Positions 8,401 to 16,756 of a stretch of 64,000 nt of DNA are shown here, in pieces. Both the position numbers and the translations under genes were made by a program. The DNA comes from DATBVX01 sp963695985. GTDB lineage: Bacteria; Pseudomonadota; Gammaproteobacteria; Steroidobacterales; Steroidobacteraceae. The notes beneath the pieces are model-generated. The model made no database searches. It was given only the letters and a program-made list of their open reading frames with translations, and was not told the origin of the DNA. The stretch is from NCBI GenBank assembly GCA_963695985.1, contig CAVOIC010000015.1:106188-170187 (forward strand). The letters run 5' to 3'. Each line of letters opens with the position of its first letter. Position 1 is the stretch's first letter.

Positions 8401-10949
8401 AAGCTACCGAGCTTCTCGAGGCTGCCGACCGGGCGCTCGCCGACCTGAACGCGGATCGCTCCAACCAGGAAAGGGCGGTCGAGCTCAAGCGCTACCTGCA
8501 CACGCTCAAGGGCGGCGCGCATATGGCGGGCATTTCTGCCATGGGCAACCTGAGCCACGAGCTCGAGACACTGATGATCCAGATCGATAGTGGTGCGGTG
8601 GAGGGAGACGATGCCGCCTACGACCTCCTGCAAGCCAGTCTCGATGAGCTCGGTCACATGCGCGATGCCGTTGGCGCAGGCAGACGCGTCGATCCGGCCC
8701 GGGAACTGATCCAACGCATTCACGCACTCTCCAGCGGTGCTCCAACGTCAGCGGCGGCGGGCGAGCCCGCTGCCCCGGCACCGCCGTTACCCGCGCCGCA
8801 AGTTCCCAAGGCTCCGCAGGCCGCGCCGCCGCCAGCGGCGCAGCCTCCCGTCCCTCCCGCTGCGATCCACGCAGCGCCGGCTGCCGTCGAGCCGCCGCGC
8901 ACGCAAGCGAGTCCGGCGCCGCCTGTTGCTCCGCCAGAGCGCCTTGCCGTCAGGCCCGACGCTATTCCGGCGCGGGCCGCGGAGCCGATTGCCGTCGAAC
9001 TGAAGGCGCTGGAGGAAGTGAGCGCGGAGGAGGAGAGCACGGAAGAAGAGAGCGCGGAAGAAGAGGTCGCAGCACCGATCGCGCTGCCACCGGGCCGTGA
9101 GCCTCAGCCGGCCGGTGAGCGCCAGGAGCTCGCGCGCGTCGATGCGGAATTGCTCGACACGCTGCTCAACAACGCGGGCGAAGTGAGCATCTTCCGCTCG
9201 CGCCTCGAGCAGCAGGTCGGCTCCATCGATTTCAACTTGGCCGAGTTGTCGCGCACTGTGACCCGCCTCAAGGAGCAGCTGCGCAAGCTCGAGCTCGAGA
9301 CCGAGGCGCAGATCCTGCACCGGCACCAGGCCGAGCAACCGCGGCGCCAGGATTTCGACCCGCTCGAGCTCGATCGCTACTCGGCGATCCAGCAGTTCTC
9401 ACGCGCGCTCGCCGAGTCCGCGAGCGACGTCGCGAGCCTGCAGGGCCTGCTCGAGAATCTCACGCGCGAGGCGCACAACCTGCTGATGCAGCAGGCGCGC
9501 GTCGTCACCGAACTGCAGAACGGGCTGATGCGCACGCGCATGGTGCCGTTCCAGCGCCACGTGCAGCGCTTCAGCCGGCTGGTCCGCCAGGTCGCGACCG
9601 AAACCGGCAAGCGCGTCGAGCTGGTGGTCGAGGGCGCTGCCGGCGAACTCGATCGGCAGGTGCTCGAGCGCATGCGGCCTCCCTTCGAACACATGCTGCG
9701 CAACGCCGTCGTGCACGGCATCGAGACGCCTGCCGAGCGCCTCGCCAAGGGCAAGCCGGAAACCGGCCGCATCACGGTGGACCTGCACCGCGAGGGTGCG
9801 GAAGTCGTGATCGACGTCAGCGACGACGGCGCCGGGATGAACGTGAAGGCGATCCGCGACAAGGCGGTTGCGATGGGACTGGTCGATCCACGCCGCACGC
9901 TCACCGACGAAGAGGCGATGCAGCTCATCCTCGAGCCGGGCTTCAGCACCGCGGGCTCGGTCACCAAGGCGGCTGGCCGCGGCGTGGGCATGGACGTCGT
10001 CGCCACCGAGGTGAAGAAACTCGGTGGAGCACTTTTCATAGAATCTAGTCCGGGCGCGGGCACGAAGTTCACGGTGCGCCTGCCCTTCACGCTCGCGATC
10101 AGCCAGGCGCTGATCGTGCGCGTCGTCGACGAGTTGTACGCGCTGCCTCTGCCAACGGTCGAAGGCGTGGTGCGGCTCAATCGCGACGAAGTGCAGCGCC
10201 ACCTCGACGAGGAATCGCCGTCGTTCGACTACGGCGGGCAGAAGTATCGCTTCCAGCACCTCGGCGCATTTCTCGGCAGCGGGCCGTCGCTGCTTCCCGA
10301 AGCGGATATGGCCGTCTCCGTCATCCTGGTGCGCGCGGGCGAGCACTCCACTGCCCTCGTGACCGACGAGCTCGTGGGCAGCCGCGAGATCGTGGTCAAG
10401 TCGGTAGGGCCGCAGATCTCGGGCATTCGCGGCATTTCGGGCGCCACCATCCTGGGGGACGGCCGCATCGTCATCATTCTCGACGTCGGGGCGCTGGTGC
10501 GCTCGGAATGGCGCCGCGCGCCCTTCGATGCGGCTCTCGGCCGCGATCGCGAGGACCGGCGCACCTTTGCGCTGGTGGTCGACGACTCGATTACCGTGCG
10601 TCGCGTCACGCAGCGGCTGCTGGAGCGCAACGGCATGCGCGTCATGACCGCCAAGGACGGTGTGGATGCCGTCTCCCTCATGCAGGAACACGTGCCTGAC
10701 GTGATCCTGCTCGACATCGAGATGCCGCGCATGGATGGCTACGAAGTGGCTTCGCACGTGCGCAACGATCCGCGCCTGAAGGATGTGCCGATCGTCATGA
10801 TCACCTCGCGCGTGGGCGAGAAACATCGTGCGCGCGCGATCGAGCTCGGCGTCAGTGACTACCTCGGCAAGCCTTACCAGGAAGCGCAGCTCCTCGACGC
10901 GATCGAGCCGCTCGTCAGGAAGCGCAAGCGCGAGGGCACCCATCAGTGA
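5427..10949 (+). CDS. chpA: ChpA, hybrid CheA-type histidine kinase of the type IV pilus system
   Basis: This 1,840-residue hybrid kinase carries three recognisable HPt domains with phospho-accepting histidines in FHTLKGSGRM (His684), CHTLSGSSKM (His858) and LHTLKGGAHM (His1025). A Pro/Ala-rich linker and a Glu-rich repeat follow. Then come the CheA dimerisation and ATPase core (N box HMLRNAVVHGIE, G box DDGAGMN, then AGRGVGMDVV), a CheW-like domain, and a terminal receiver with Asp1763 in ILLDIEMPRMDG. It phosphorylates PilG and PilH. The Pseudomonas protein is longer, with eight Xpt-type domains, so the N-terminal 650 residues here may hold degenerate copies. The GTG at 5427 gives the longest frame; ATG 5469, with AGAGGA upstream, is an equally good start. 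Confidence 0.93.
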   Translation: MPAQLRATQRTDSEMTDLSSQTLHVVNRELTATLNEARVALEGFAEHPDSTALLEQCAAHLHAAHGVLRMVEVYGAALLAEEMEQVTGYLAANAAETKNQAEGLDALMRAMVQLPAYLERVLGGGRDLALVLLPLLNDLRAVRGSALLSEGTLLLLNLTSEQQPAPLPPRAGEPPLTIVQWARRLRPRFQVGLLGWIRGERVKQNLEILARVAGKLEQVATRQPVFQLWWVVGAVLEALIDGGLAEGATIKRLMGLADREIKRLYGMGESRYSDSAPLDLLNNLLYYVARSGTSGPRVMAVRASFKLSELLPVDASVEQERENLSAPSVKLMRTVGAAIKEDLTKVKDVLDIFVRKGGTNIAELAPQLELLRKISDTLGVLGLGGLRTRVQGEIQQLQAMISQGAPANDAVLVQMAATLIGVEDSLDDQLVRLIMPTAGPEHGEDSQLEIGDDSDYRQVTEAVMRECIVNLARVKDAIALAVTKPGEGQGLDAVPQLLRGITAGLLMLGKSRAVEIVEAIGRQVKAMLQPGTGRIGPDRLDRLADSIVSLEYYMETVQSGRSDPWYMLDNAERCLGALEALQASVAPAGLPADAGVYARTLAIETEKASAGRPAQPPTAGAVEQEVATHPGGIAPAPRAPDPEFLAIFIEEAKEEAASIERRFPIWEQNPAETDALIGVRRSFHTLKGSGRMVGAQQIGEYCWSIENLLNRLIDKTLTRTPGMINLLREATQALPQLIEQLEVARAPTADLKGIMSRAEAYAAGREPEQHVTTTTASEDLVGGESLAEAPSIRVAVPGRETAAPHPTTPARPAMDPVLHDIYSRESAEHLAAIRDFLARSASLPPPWIVTESLYRACHTLSGSSKMAEARQGIKVAEPLNQYMRKLFESGIGLSVQGREALSEAADAIENVIANINESTGYFASHPGLVARIRELDAALDAEIASRPLAIDASAIIRAPVAEGPAVAPEVEPEAEEESGEFDADIAAIFSEEATELLEAADRALADLNADRSNQERAVELKRYLHTLKGGAHMAGISAMGNLSHELETLMIQIDSGAVEGDDAAYDLLQASLDELGHMRDAVGAGRRVDPARELIQRIHALSSGAPTSAAAGEPAAPAPPLPAPQVPKAPQAAPPPAAQPPVPPAAIHAAPAAVEPPRTQASPAPPVAPPERLAVRPDAIPARAAEPIAVELKALEEVSAEEESTEEESAEEEVAAPIALPPGREPQPAGERQELARVDAELLDTLLNNAGEVSIFRSRLEQQVGSIDFNLAELSRTVTRLKEQLRKLELETEAQILHRHQAEQPRRQDFDPLELDRYSAIQQFSRALAESASDVASLQGLLENLTREAHNLLMQQARVVTELQNGLMRTRMVPFQRHVQRFSRLVRQVATETGKRVELVVEGAAGELDRQVLERMRPPFEHMLRNAVVHGIETPAERLAKGKPETGRITVDLHREGAEVVIDVSDDGAGMNVKAIRDKAVAMGLVDPRRTLTDEEAMQLILEPGFSTAGSVTKAAGRGVGMDVVATEVKKLGGALFIESSPGAGTKFTVRLPFTLAISQALIVRVVDELYALPLPTVEGVVRLNRDEVQRHLDEESPSFDYGGQKYRFQHLGAFLGSGPSLLPEADMAVSVILVRAGEHSTALVTDELVGSREIVVKSVGPQISGIRGISGATILGDGRIVIILDVGALVRSEWRRAPFDAALGRDREDRRTFALVVDDSITVRRVTQRLLERNGMRVMTAKDGVDAVSLMQEHVPDVILLDIEMPRMDGYEVASHVRNDPRLKDVPIVMITSRVGEKHRARAIELGVSDYLGKPYQEAQLLDAIEPLVRKRKREGTHQ
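9016..9072 (+). repeat. Short Glu-rich tandem repeat inside chpA
   Basis: A roughly 15-18 base unit (AGCGCGGAAGAAGAG and variants) recurs about three times and encodes SAEEES-TEEES-AEEE. It lies in the flexible linker between the HPt domains and the kinase core. It is a probable site of length variation. Confidence 0.6.
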
Positions 10950-10965
10950 AGCGGCCGCGATCGTT

Positions 10966-11086
10966 CAGGGAGACCCGATCAGGAAGGTCCTTTCGAGAAC
11001 GCCGTGAATACATCCCTGTAGGCTCCGGCGGCGACGTCCCTGTCGCCGACGGTCTCGAAAGGACCTTCCCGACCGTGTCTCCCTGG
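10966..11086. repeat. Long imperfect inverted repeat (REP/BIME-like element) between chpA and chpC
   Basis: The left arm at 10966-10999 (CAGGGAGAC, then GGAAGGTCCTTTCGAGA) pairs with the right arm at 11053-11086 (TCTCGAAAGGACCTTCC, then GTGTCTCCCTGG). Between them lies a nested hairpin, GGCGGCGAC-GTCCCT-GTCGCCGAC. Nearly all of the roughly 120 bases can fold into one long branched hairpin. The same core is found at 1689-1740. An open frame of 65 codons crosses the element but resembles nothing and is not called. The element could reduce read-through from chpA into chpC or stabilise upstream mRNA. Confidence 0.75.
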
Positions 11087-11123
11087 GCGTGCTGCGTCCG
11101 ACAGGGATTGGAGCGTCGACTCT

Positions 11124-11597
11124 ATGGAAATTCCGGTCACTGAGCTCTACAGCCTGCTCATTCCGCTCGTCGACGAGCGGCTGATCGTGCCGCGCGCGAG
11201 CGTGGCGGAAGTGATTGGCTACCAGGCACCGGAGGAAATGGCCGGCGCCCCGGCGTGGTATCTCGGCACCATCAGCTGGAACGGGCGCAACGTGCCGGTG
11301 GTGTCGTTCGAGGGGGCGTGCGGACAGGCGCTCCCGGTCGCGGGCGGCCGCACGCGCATCGTCGTGTTCTACTGTCTCGGCAAGAGACTGCAGTCGGGAT
11401 TCTTCGGCGTCCTCACCCAGGGATTCCCGCAGCTGGTGCGCGTCAACGCGGACGTGGTGAAGGCCGATGCGAGCCGCAGCTTCGGCGAGCGCACCCCGGT
11501 ATTGTGCCAGGTGCGCATGATCAACGAGACGCCTCTGGTGCCGGACCTCGAGCGCCTCGAAGAGATGATCAGCGAAGAAACCTCAGTCGCCGCCTGA
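11124..11597 (+). CDS. chpC: ChpC-like CheW-domain adaptor
   Basis: This 157-residue protein is a single CheW-like domain. It begins with TELYSLLIPLVDERLIVPRASVAEVIGY, has WYLGTISWNGRNVPVVSFEG at the typical CheW position, and ends in an acidic helix. A second CheW-like gene after chpA corresponds to chpC in Pseudomonas, where it is thought to connect extra receptors to ChpA. It is separated from chpA by the inverted repeat, so its expression may be uncoupled from the kinase. Its 3' end overlaps the 3' end of rsmE by 15 bases on the opposite strand. Confidence 0.82.
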   Translation: MEIPVTELYSLLIPLVDERLIVPRASVAEVIGYQAPEEMAGAPAWYLGTISWNGRNVPVVSFEGACGQALPVAGGRTRIVVFYCLGKRLQSGFFGVLTQGFPQLVRVNADVVKADASRSFGERTPVLCQVRMINETPLVPDLERLEEMISEETSVAA

Positions 11598-12347
11598 AGA
11601 CGCGGCCGGCGACTCCGAGCCCAGATCCCCAGCGATCAGCTGCAGCGCCGTGAGTGCTGCGATGGCTGCAGTTTCCGTGCGCAGAACACGCGGGCCGAGA
11701 CGCATGGCCTGAAAACCTGCCGCGAACGTCGCCGCGCGCTCGCCCTTGGACAGGCCGCCCTCCGGACCGATCAGCAGTATCGCGCGCGCGTGTGGCTTCA
11801 CGTCCCGGGGCGAACCGCCGCCCGACGCATCGAGCAGGATGCGCACGCCTTCGGCCGGGCACGTTGCGAGCCATCCGCCGAATTCGAGCGGCGCGTGAAT
11901 CCGCGGCAGCCGATTGCGCCCGCACTGCTCGCAGGCCGCGATCGCGACGCCGAGCCAGTGCTCGCGCTTGCGCTCCGCCTGGCTGCCATTGAGCCGCACG
12001 ACGCTGCGCTCGGTCAGAAGCGGCACGATCTCGGCGACGCCGAGCTCGGTGGCTTTCTGCACCACCCAGTCCATGCGCTCACCTCGCGATATTCCCTGCA
12101 CCAGGGTGAGATGCAAGGGCGACTCGCGATCGACGCTGCAGCATTCACCGGTCTGCACCCGCACCACGATGCCACGGGCATCGACGATCTTCGCCGGGTA
12201 CTCGCAGCCCTCACCGTCGAACAGCGTCAACTCGTCTCCGGGGCCGAGCCGCAGCACGCGGCTCACGTGCGCAGCGGCCGACTCGCTCAGGCTCACGATC
12301 GCACCGGGGCGCAGCGGCCGGTGGCAATGGATGCGGGTTACGCGCAC
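11583..12347 (-). CDS. rsmE: 16S rRNA (uracil-1498-N3)-methyltransferase RsmE
   Basis: The 254-residue product has the RsmE layout: an N-terminal PUA-like domain (HVSRVLRLGPGDELTLFDGEG), then a SPOUT methyltransferase fold. Signatures are LVQGISRGERMDWVVQKATELGV, the RSVVRLNGSQAERKREHW motif, and the C-terminal knot ILLIGPEGGLSKGE followed by RLGPRVLRTETAAIAALTAL. It methylates U1498 of 16S rRNA using S-adenosylmethionine. Its start overlaps the bioA stop by ten bases, suggesting co-transcription. Confidence 0.95.
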   Translation of the reverse strand: MRVTRIHCHRPLRPGAIVSLSESAAAHVSRVLRLGPGDELTLFDGEGCEYPAKIVDARGIVVRVQTGECCSVDRESPLHLTLVQGISRGERMDWVVQKATELGVAEIVPLLTERSVVRLNGSQAERKREHWLGVAIAACEQCGRNRLPRIHAPLEFGGWLATCPAEGVRILLDASGGGSPRDVKPHARAILLIGPEGGLSKGERAATFAAGFQAMRLGPRVLRTETAAIAALTALQLIAGDLGSESPAASSGGD

Positions 12348-13702
12348 GTGGCGAGCTCGATGCCCTCGCGGGCAACTGCAACCATGAGCCGGATCTCCTC
12401 ATCGCTGATCACGTAAGGCGGCATGAAATACACGACGTTGCCGAGCGGGCGCAGGAGCACGCCACGCTCCAGGCCGTGACGATACACGAGGAGTCCGCGC
12501 CGCTCGCGCCAGTCGTACGGCTCGCGGCGGACCTTGTCGCGTACCAGCTCGATAGCGACGATCATGCCGTGTTGGCGCACCTCGGCCACGTGCGGATGAT
12601 CACTGAGGTCACGGGCGAGGCCGCCCGTCAGCTGCGAGCGGCGGTGGTTGGCTCGGATCACGTCGTCACGCGCGAACAACTCGAGGCTTGCGAGCGCGGC
12701 GGCACACGCCAGCGGGTTGCCCGTGTAGCTGTGCGAATGCAGGAACGCGGTGAGGCGCGTGTACTCATCGTAGAACGCCTGGTAGATGGGTTCGGTAGTG
12801 AGTACGGCCGACAAGGGCAGGTAACCGCCCGTCAGGCCCTTGGAGAGACACATGAGATCGGGACGAATGCGCGCCTGCTCGCAAGCGAACATCGTTCCGG
12901 TGCGCCCGAAGCCGACTGCGATCTCGTCCGCGATCAGCAGCACGCCGTGACGGTCGCATGCCGCGCGCAGCAGCTCCAGGTACACCGGGTGATACATGCG
13001 CATGCTGCCCGCGCATTGCACCAGTGGCTCCACGATGACAGCCGCGACTTCGTCGGCGTGCCGCGCCAGCGTTTCCTCCATGAGCGCGAACTTGCGCCGC
13101 GAGTGCGCTTCCCAGCTCTCTCCGGCCTCGCGCTCGAAGCAATCGGGCGAGGGCACGGTGATGACATCCATGAGCAGCGGCTGGTATATCGACTTGTAGA
13201 GCTCGACGTTGCCGACCGCAAGCGCGCCCAGGGTTTCGCCGTGATAGCTGTTGCTGAGAGTGATGAAGCGACGTTTGGCGGTCTTCCCGAGATTACGCCA
13301 GTAATGGAAGCTCATCTTGACCGCGACCTCCACCGCCGCGGAACCGTTGTCGGCATAGAAACAGCGCGTGAGGCCCGCCGGAGCGAGACGCGTGAGTCGC
13401 TCGGCGAGCTCTACCGCGGGCGCGTGAGTGAAGCCGGCGAGCAGGGTGTGTTCGAGGGCTTCGAGCTGCGCAGCGATGCGCGCGTTGATGAACGCATTGG
13501 AATGCCCGAACAGGTTTACCCACCAGGAGCTGATCGCATCGAGATAGCGGTGTCCGGCGTAATCCTCGAGCCAAACGCCGGCGCCGCGCCGGATCGGAAT
13601 CATCGGCAGCGACTCGTGGTCGCGCATCTGACTGCACGGGTGCCAGACGACCGCGAGATCGCGACGCGCAAGAGCAGAGTTGTCGACGGGTAGCTGACTC
13701 AT
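12338..13702 (-). CDS. bioA: Adenosylmethionine-8-amino-7-oxononanoate aminotransferase
   Basis: The 454-residue product is a class III PLP aminotransferase that makes 7,8-diaminopelargonic acid in biotin synthesis. BioA hallmarks include WHPCSQMRDHE at the N-terminus, the ISSWWVNLFGHSN segment that forms the substrate pocket, NSYHGETLGAL, the PLP-binding Asp in LLIADEIAVGFGRTG and the Schiff-base lysine in CLSKGLTGGYLPLS. No other biotin gene is adjacent in this window. It is transcribed toward and overlaps rsmE. Confidence 0.95.
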   Translation of the reverse strand: MSQLPVDNSALARRDLAVVWHPCSQMRDHESLPMIPIRRGAGVWLEDYAGHRYLDAISSWWVNLFGHSNAFINARIAAQLEALEHTLLAGFTHAPAVELAERLTRLAPAGLTRCFYADNGSAAVEVAVKMSFHYWRNLGKTAKRRFITLSNSYHGETLGALAVGNVELYKSIYQPLLMDVITVPSPDCFEREAGESWEAHSRRKFALMEETLARHADEVAAVIVEPLVQCAGSMRMYHPVYLELLRAACDRHGVLLIADEIAVGFGRTGTMFACEQARIRPDLMCLSKGLTGGYLPLSAVLTTEPIYQAFYDEYTRLTAFLHSHSYTGNPLACAAALASLELFARDDVIRANHRRSQLTGGLARDLSDHPHVAEVRQHGMIVAIELVRDKVRREPYDWRERRGLLVYRHGLERGVLLRPLGNVVYFMPPYVISDEEIRLMVAVAREGIELATCA

Positions 13703-13796
13703 GGCGGGGAGACCGGGGGCTGCATTCTGTCACAGGCACAGCACGGGCGCCGTTTCTGGCATGATCCGCACCCAATCAGGCCAGCGGCGGGAGCGG

Positions 13797-14411
13797 ATGG
13801 TCAGGCGCAAGCGCAGCGAAACAGGCGCGACAGATTCGCCGGTCGATATCGCGACGGGCCGGCTGCGCGCGGCACGGCGCGTCGACTCGCCGAACTGCGA
13901 TGCGCGCCCGCCCGGCGTGCGCATCGACCTCATCGTCATTCACGGCATCAGCCTTCCGCCCGGCGAGTTCGGCGGCCCGTGGATCGACCGCTTGTTCACC
14001 AATTCGCTGCCGCCGAAGGAGCATCCCTATTTCGCCGAGATCGCGGACCAGCGTGTTTCGGCACACCTGCTGATCGATCGGCGGGGGCACATCACGCAGT
14101 ATGTTCCCTTCCAGCAGCGCGCCTGGCACGCCGGTGAGTCGAGTTATGCAGGCCGCATGGCTTGTAATGATTTCTCCATCGGGATCGAGCTCGAAGGGAC
14201 CGATTCCACGCCCTACGAGGACGCGCAGTACGTGGCTTTGGCGCGGGTCATCTGCATGCTGGTTGAGTCCTACCCGGATCTGCATGCGGCGCGGCTCGCT
14301 GCGCACAGCGACATCGCGCCGGGCCGCAAGACCGATCCGGGTCCGAGCTTCGACTGGCCGCGCCTGAAGACCCTGATCGCGCTCGAGCAGAGCTCGAGCC
14401 CCGGGTACTGA
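13797..14411 (+). CDS. ampD: 1,6-anhydro-N-acetylmuramyl-L-alanine amidase AmpD
   Basis: This is an N-acetylmuramoyl-L-alanine amidase of the AmpD type, which recycles cytoplasmic anhydromuropeptides. It starts its conserved part with GRLRAARRVDSPNCDARP, has the zinc ligand His in LIVIHGISLPPGEFGG, AWHAGESSYAGR, and the second ligand set in AAHSDIAPGRKTDPGP. The frame is open from further upstream (13701). ATG 13797 gives about 204 residues, and ATG 13761 is an alternative. The family is usually about 185 residues, so the true start may be later still. ampE follows nine bases downstream. Confidence 0.93.
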   Translation: MVRRKRSETGATDSPVDIATGRLRAARRVDSPNCDARPPGVRIDLIVIHGISLPPGEFGGPWIDRLFTNSLPPKEHPYFAEIADQRVSAHLLIDRRGHITQYVPFQQRAWHAGESSYAGRMACNDFSIGIELEGTDSTPYEDAQYVALARVICMLVESYPDLHAARLAAHSDIAPGRKTDPGPSFDWPRLKTLIALEQSSSPGY

Positions 14412-14419
14412 GACCGAGC

Positions 14420-15334
14420 ATGACGCTGCTCGCCCTGCTGCTGGGACTGCTGCTCGAACGCGCCGCGACGCAGCTCCTGCGCCTGCGCGAGCCGCGCTGG
14501 TTCGACGGCTACCTGGACTGGGCCCTCACTCGCTTTCGCGACCTGCATGGCGGCGCCGCGTTCGTGATGACGATCCTGCTGGTGGCGCTGCCAGTACTGC
14601 CGGTTGCGCTGGTGGCCTGGATCTTTCGCGAAGTGCTGCTCGGCATTCTCTTCGTCGGCTTCGGCGCGCTGGTGCTGGTGTTCTCGCTCGGGCCACGCGA
14701 TCTGAAGACCGAAGTGGACGAGTACCTGGAGGCTATCGAGGCCGGCGATCGCGAGCGAGCCGCGCGCGTCGCGCGGGAGATTGCCGAGCACGATGCCGCG
14801 CAGCGCACCACAGACAGCGCTGGCACGCTCGCCGAGGCGATCTTCGTGCAGACCAACAACCGGGCGTTCGGGGTCTTTTTCTGGTTCATGGTGGCGGGAC
14901 CGGCCGGCGCCTGGGCGTTTCGCGTCAGCGATCTCATGCGGCGGCGCGCGGTGTTCGAGTATCGCGGCCGCGCTGAGGCCTCGAAAGAAATACCGGAGTT
15001 CGTGCACGCACTGCAGGTCATCCACGGCTTGCTCGCCTGGGCGCCGGCACGCCTGCTCGCCTTCGGATACGCGCTGGCCGGAGACTTTGCGCGCGCCCGC
15101 AGCGCCTGGCGATACGTCATGGGCGCGACCGCGGCGCCATTCTTCGAGGCCAACGATGAGTTGCTCGGCAGCGTGGGGCGGGCTGCGGTAGATGACGAGG
15201 AGTCTGCCGTGAGCAACGTGCAGCCGCTGCCTGAGGCCGCTGACATCAGGGCGTGCATGCGACTCGCAAGTCGCGCGCTGCTCATCTGGCTGGTGTTCGT
15301 CGCTGCGCTCGTGCTCATCGGATGGGTGCGTTGA
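14420..15334 (+). CDS. ampE: AmpE, regulatory inner-membrane protein
   Basis: The 304-residue product resembles AmpE, the membrane protein encoded after ampD. Features are an N-terminal hydrophobic helix ending in LLERAATQLLRLREPRWFDGYL, two consecutive membrane segments around residues 45-90, a soluble helical middle, and TNNRAFGVFFWFMVAGPAGAW near residue 150, a hallmark of this family. A final membrane helix closes the protein. Its role in beta-lactamase signalling is unclear. The stop shares a base with the next start (TGATG). Confidence 0.88.
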   Translation: MTLLALLLGLLLERAATQLLRLREPRWFDGYLDWALTRFRDLHGGAAFVMTILLVALPVLPVALVAWIFREVLLGILFVGFGALVLVFSLGPRDLKTEVDEYLEAIEAGDRERAARVAREIAEHDAAQRTTDSAGTLAEAIFVQTNNRAFGVFFWFMVAGPAGAWAFRVSDLMRRRAVFEYRGRAEASKEIPEFVHALQVIHGLLAWAPARLLAFGYALAGDFARARSAWRYVMGATAAPFFEANDELLGSVGRAAVDDEESAVSNVQPLPEAADIRACMRLASRALLIWLVFVAALVLIGWVR

Positions 15335-16212
15335 TGCAGGGCCGGGTGCTCACGGGCGGCGCGCTGCTGCTGGGACTTGCGCTCTGTTGCGCGGCGGCTG
15401 CGCTGCGCGCCGCCGCTCCGGCCCAGCGCATCGTGAGCCTGGCACCGAACCTTACCGAGCTGGTCTATAGCGCCGGTGCCGGAGATCGCATGGTCGGAGC
15501 GGACGCCTATAGCGATTTTCCGGCCGCGGCGCGCACGCTGCCGCGCGTCGGCGATGCGTTCCAGGTCGATTACGAGCGAGTGCTGGCGCTGCATCCTGAT
15601 CTGGTCCTGGTGTGGGACACGGGCACGCCGGAGCCCGTGATCGAAAAGCTCAAGCGCCTGAGCCTGCACGTGGAGCGCATCAACACCTCGAAGCTTGGGG
15701 ACATCGCGGCCGCCATCGAGCGCATCGGCGCGCTCGCGGGGACCGAGGCACAGGCCGCACGGGCGGCCACGGATTTCACAGCGGCAATCGAGGCACTGCG
15801 ACGCTCGCATGCCCACGACGGTCCGGTGTCAGTGTTCTTCCAGATCTCCGCCGTGCCGCTCTTTACCGTCAACGGCGAACATCTCATCAGCGACATCCTC
15901 GGCGTCTGCGGCGCTCAGAACATCTTCGCCGACCTCAAGCAGCTCGCCCCGCCGGTGAGCGTGGAAGCCGTGCTCCAGCGCGACCCGCAAGTCATCATGG
16001 CCGGCAACGACAGCGATCAGGCGGACGATCCGCTCGCGCACTGGCGCCGCTGGCCGCAACTCGCAGCCGTGCGCCATGACAATCTGTACCTCGTCAGTGC
16101 GGACCGAATCGCCCGCTCGACCACGCGGGTCGCGGAGGGCACGAAGGAAGTGTGTGATCTGCTCGCCGAGGCGCGCGCGCATCTCGCCGCGCCGGGAACC
16201 CGCTCGCCATGA
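15334..16212 (+). CDS. btuF: Periplasmic cobalamin/iron-siderophore-type substrate-binding protein, BtuF-like
   Basis: The product, about 292 residues, begins with a cleavable signal peptide (hydrophobic core LTGGALLLGLALCCAAAA). It continues with PAQRIVSLAPNLTELVYSAGAGDRMVGADAYSDFP, the typical opening of a class III (BtuF/FhuD/TroA-like) binding protein, and later HPDLVLVWDTGTP and LQRDPQVIMAG. It would deliver corrinoid to an inner-membrane ABC importer. Three other B12 genes in the window (btuB with its riboswitch, btuC, an ABC ATPase) support cobalamin rather than iron as the ligand. The ATG at 15334 overlaps the ampE stop; ATG 15322 is also possible. Confidence 0.82.
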   Translation: MQGRVLTGGALLLGLALCCAAAALRAAAPAQRIVSLAPNLTELVYSAGAGDRMVGADAYSDFPAAARTLPRVGDAFQVDYERVLALHPDLVLVWDTGTPEPVIEKLKRLSLHVERINTSKLGDIAAAIERIGALAGTEAQAARAATDFTAAIEALRRSHAHDGPVSVFFQISAVPLFTVNGEHLISDILGVCGAQNIFADLKQLAPPVSVEAVLQRDPQVIMAGNDSDQADDPLAHWRRWPQLAAVRHDNLYLVSADRIARSTTRVAEGTKEVCDLLAEARAHLAAPGTRSP

Positions 16213-16724
16213 AGCAGCCGGCATCCAGCTCGCATGACGAGCACAGTGCAGCGCACGCCGGGTCGCAAGCGCCTGATGGCGCGCGCACCGATCGTCGTCG
16301 GCCTCATCCGATGCCGGTGGCACGACGCCTGCTGATGGTGTTGATCGTGCTGGGCGTGCTCGGCGCCTTCTCGCTCCTGATCTGGCTCGCGGTGCAGATT
16401 CGTGTGCTGACGAACGACTCGCGCATTGCGACCGCGGACGATGTGCATCGCGCTGCGCAACTGTTTCGAATACTGGCGTGGATCTTGAGCGCTTCGATAG
16501 TAGGAGCCGCGCTGTGGATCGGTCACTTCGCCTGGCGCATCCGCCGCACGGAGGTGTATCCGCCCCCGGGTTCACGTCATCTGCGCGCACGGCGCGTGCT
16601 GCGCGGGGTGCAGGCGCGACGGATCGCCAGCATCTGCATGGTGCTCGCCACGCTGCTGCTGGCTTGCGGATTGGCGCTGGCACCGCTCGTCATGCGCTTG
16701 CTGGTGTCGGCCGGATTCCAGTAA
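16209..16724 (+). CDS. Small inner-membrane protein of unknown function
   Basis: This 171-residue protein is not recognised. After a polar, His/Ser-rich tail of about 40 residues it has three hydrophobic segments (about 41-64, 85-108 and 140-166). The segments are joined by Arg-rich loops, including RRTEVYPPPGSRHLRARRVLRG, which would face the cytoplasm. Its ATG overlaps the stop of the BtuF-like gene (ATGA), so the two are probably co-translated. It could be an accessory membrane protein, but nothing in the sequence assigns a job. Confidence 0.7.
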   Translation: MKQPASSSHDEHSAAHAGSQAPDGARTDRRRPHPMPVARRLLMVLIVLGVLGAFSLLIWLAVQIRVLTNDSRIATADDVHRAAQLFRILAWILSASIVGAALWIGHFAWRIRRTEVYPPPGSRHLRARRVLRGVQARRIASICMVLATLLLACGLALAPLVMRLLVSAGFQ

Positions 16725-16756
16725 GGCGAAGGTCCACACATTCCGGAGGTTCGCAC

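Noticed and set aside
9399..10943. A 514-codon open frame on the minus strand, opposite chpA
   Set aside because: It is antisense to the intact kinase core; its His/Arg/Asp-rich composition is the usual product of high-GC shadow frames.
10946..11143. A 65-codon open frame between chpA and chpC
   Set aside because: It lies entirely over the inverted repeat, and its sequence is explained by the hairpin arms.
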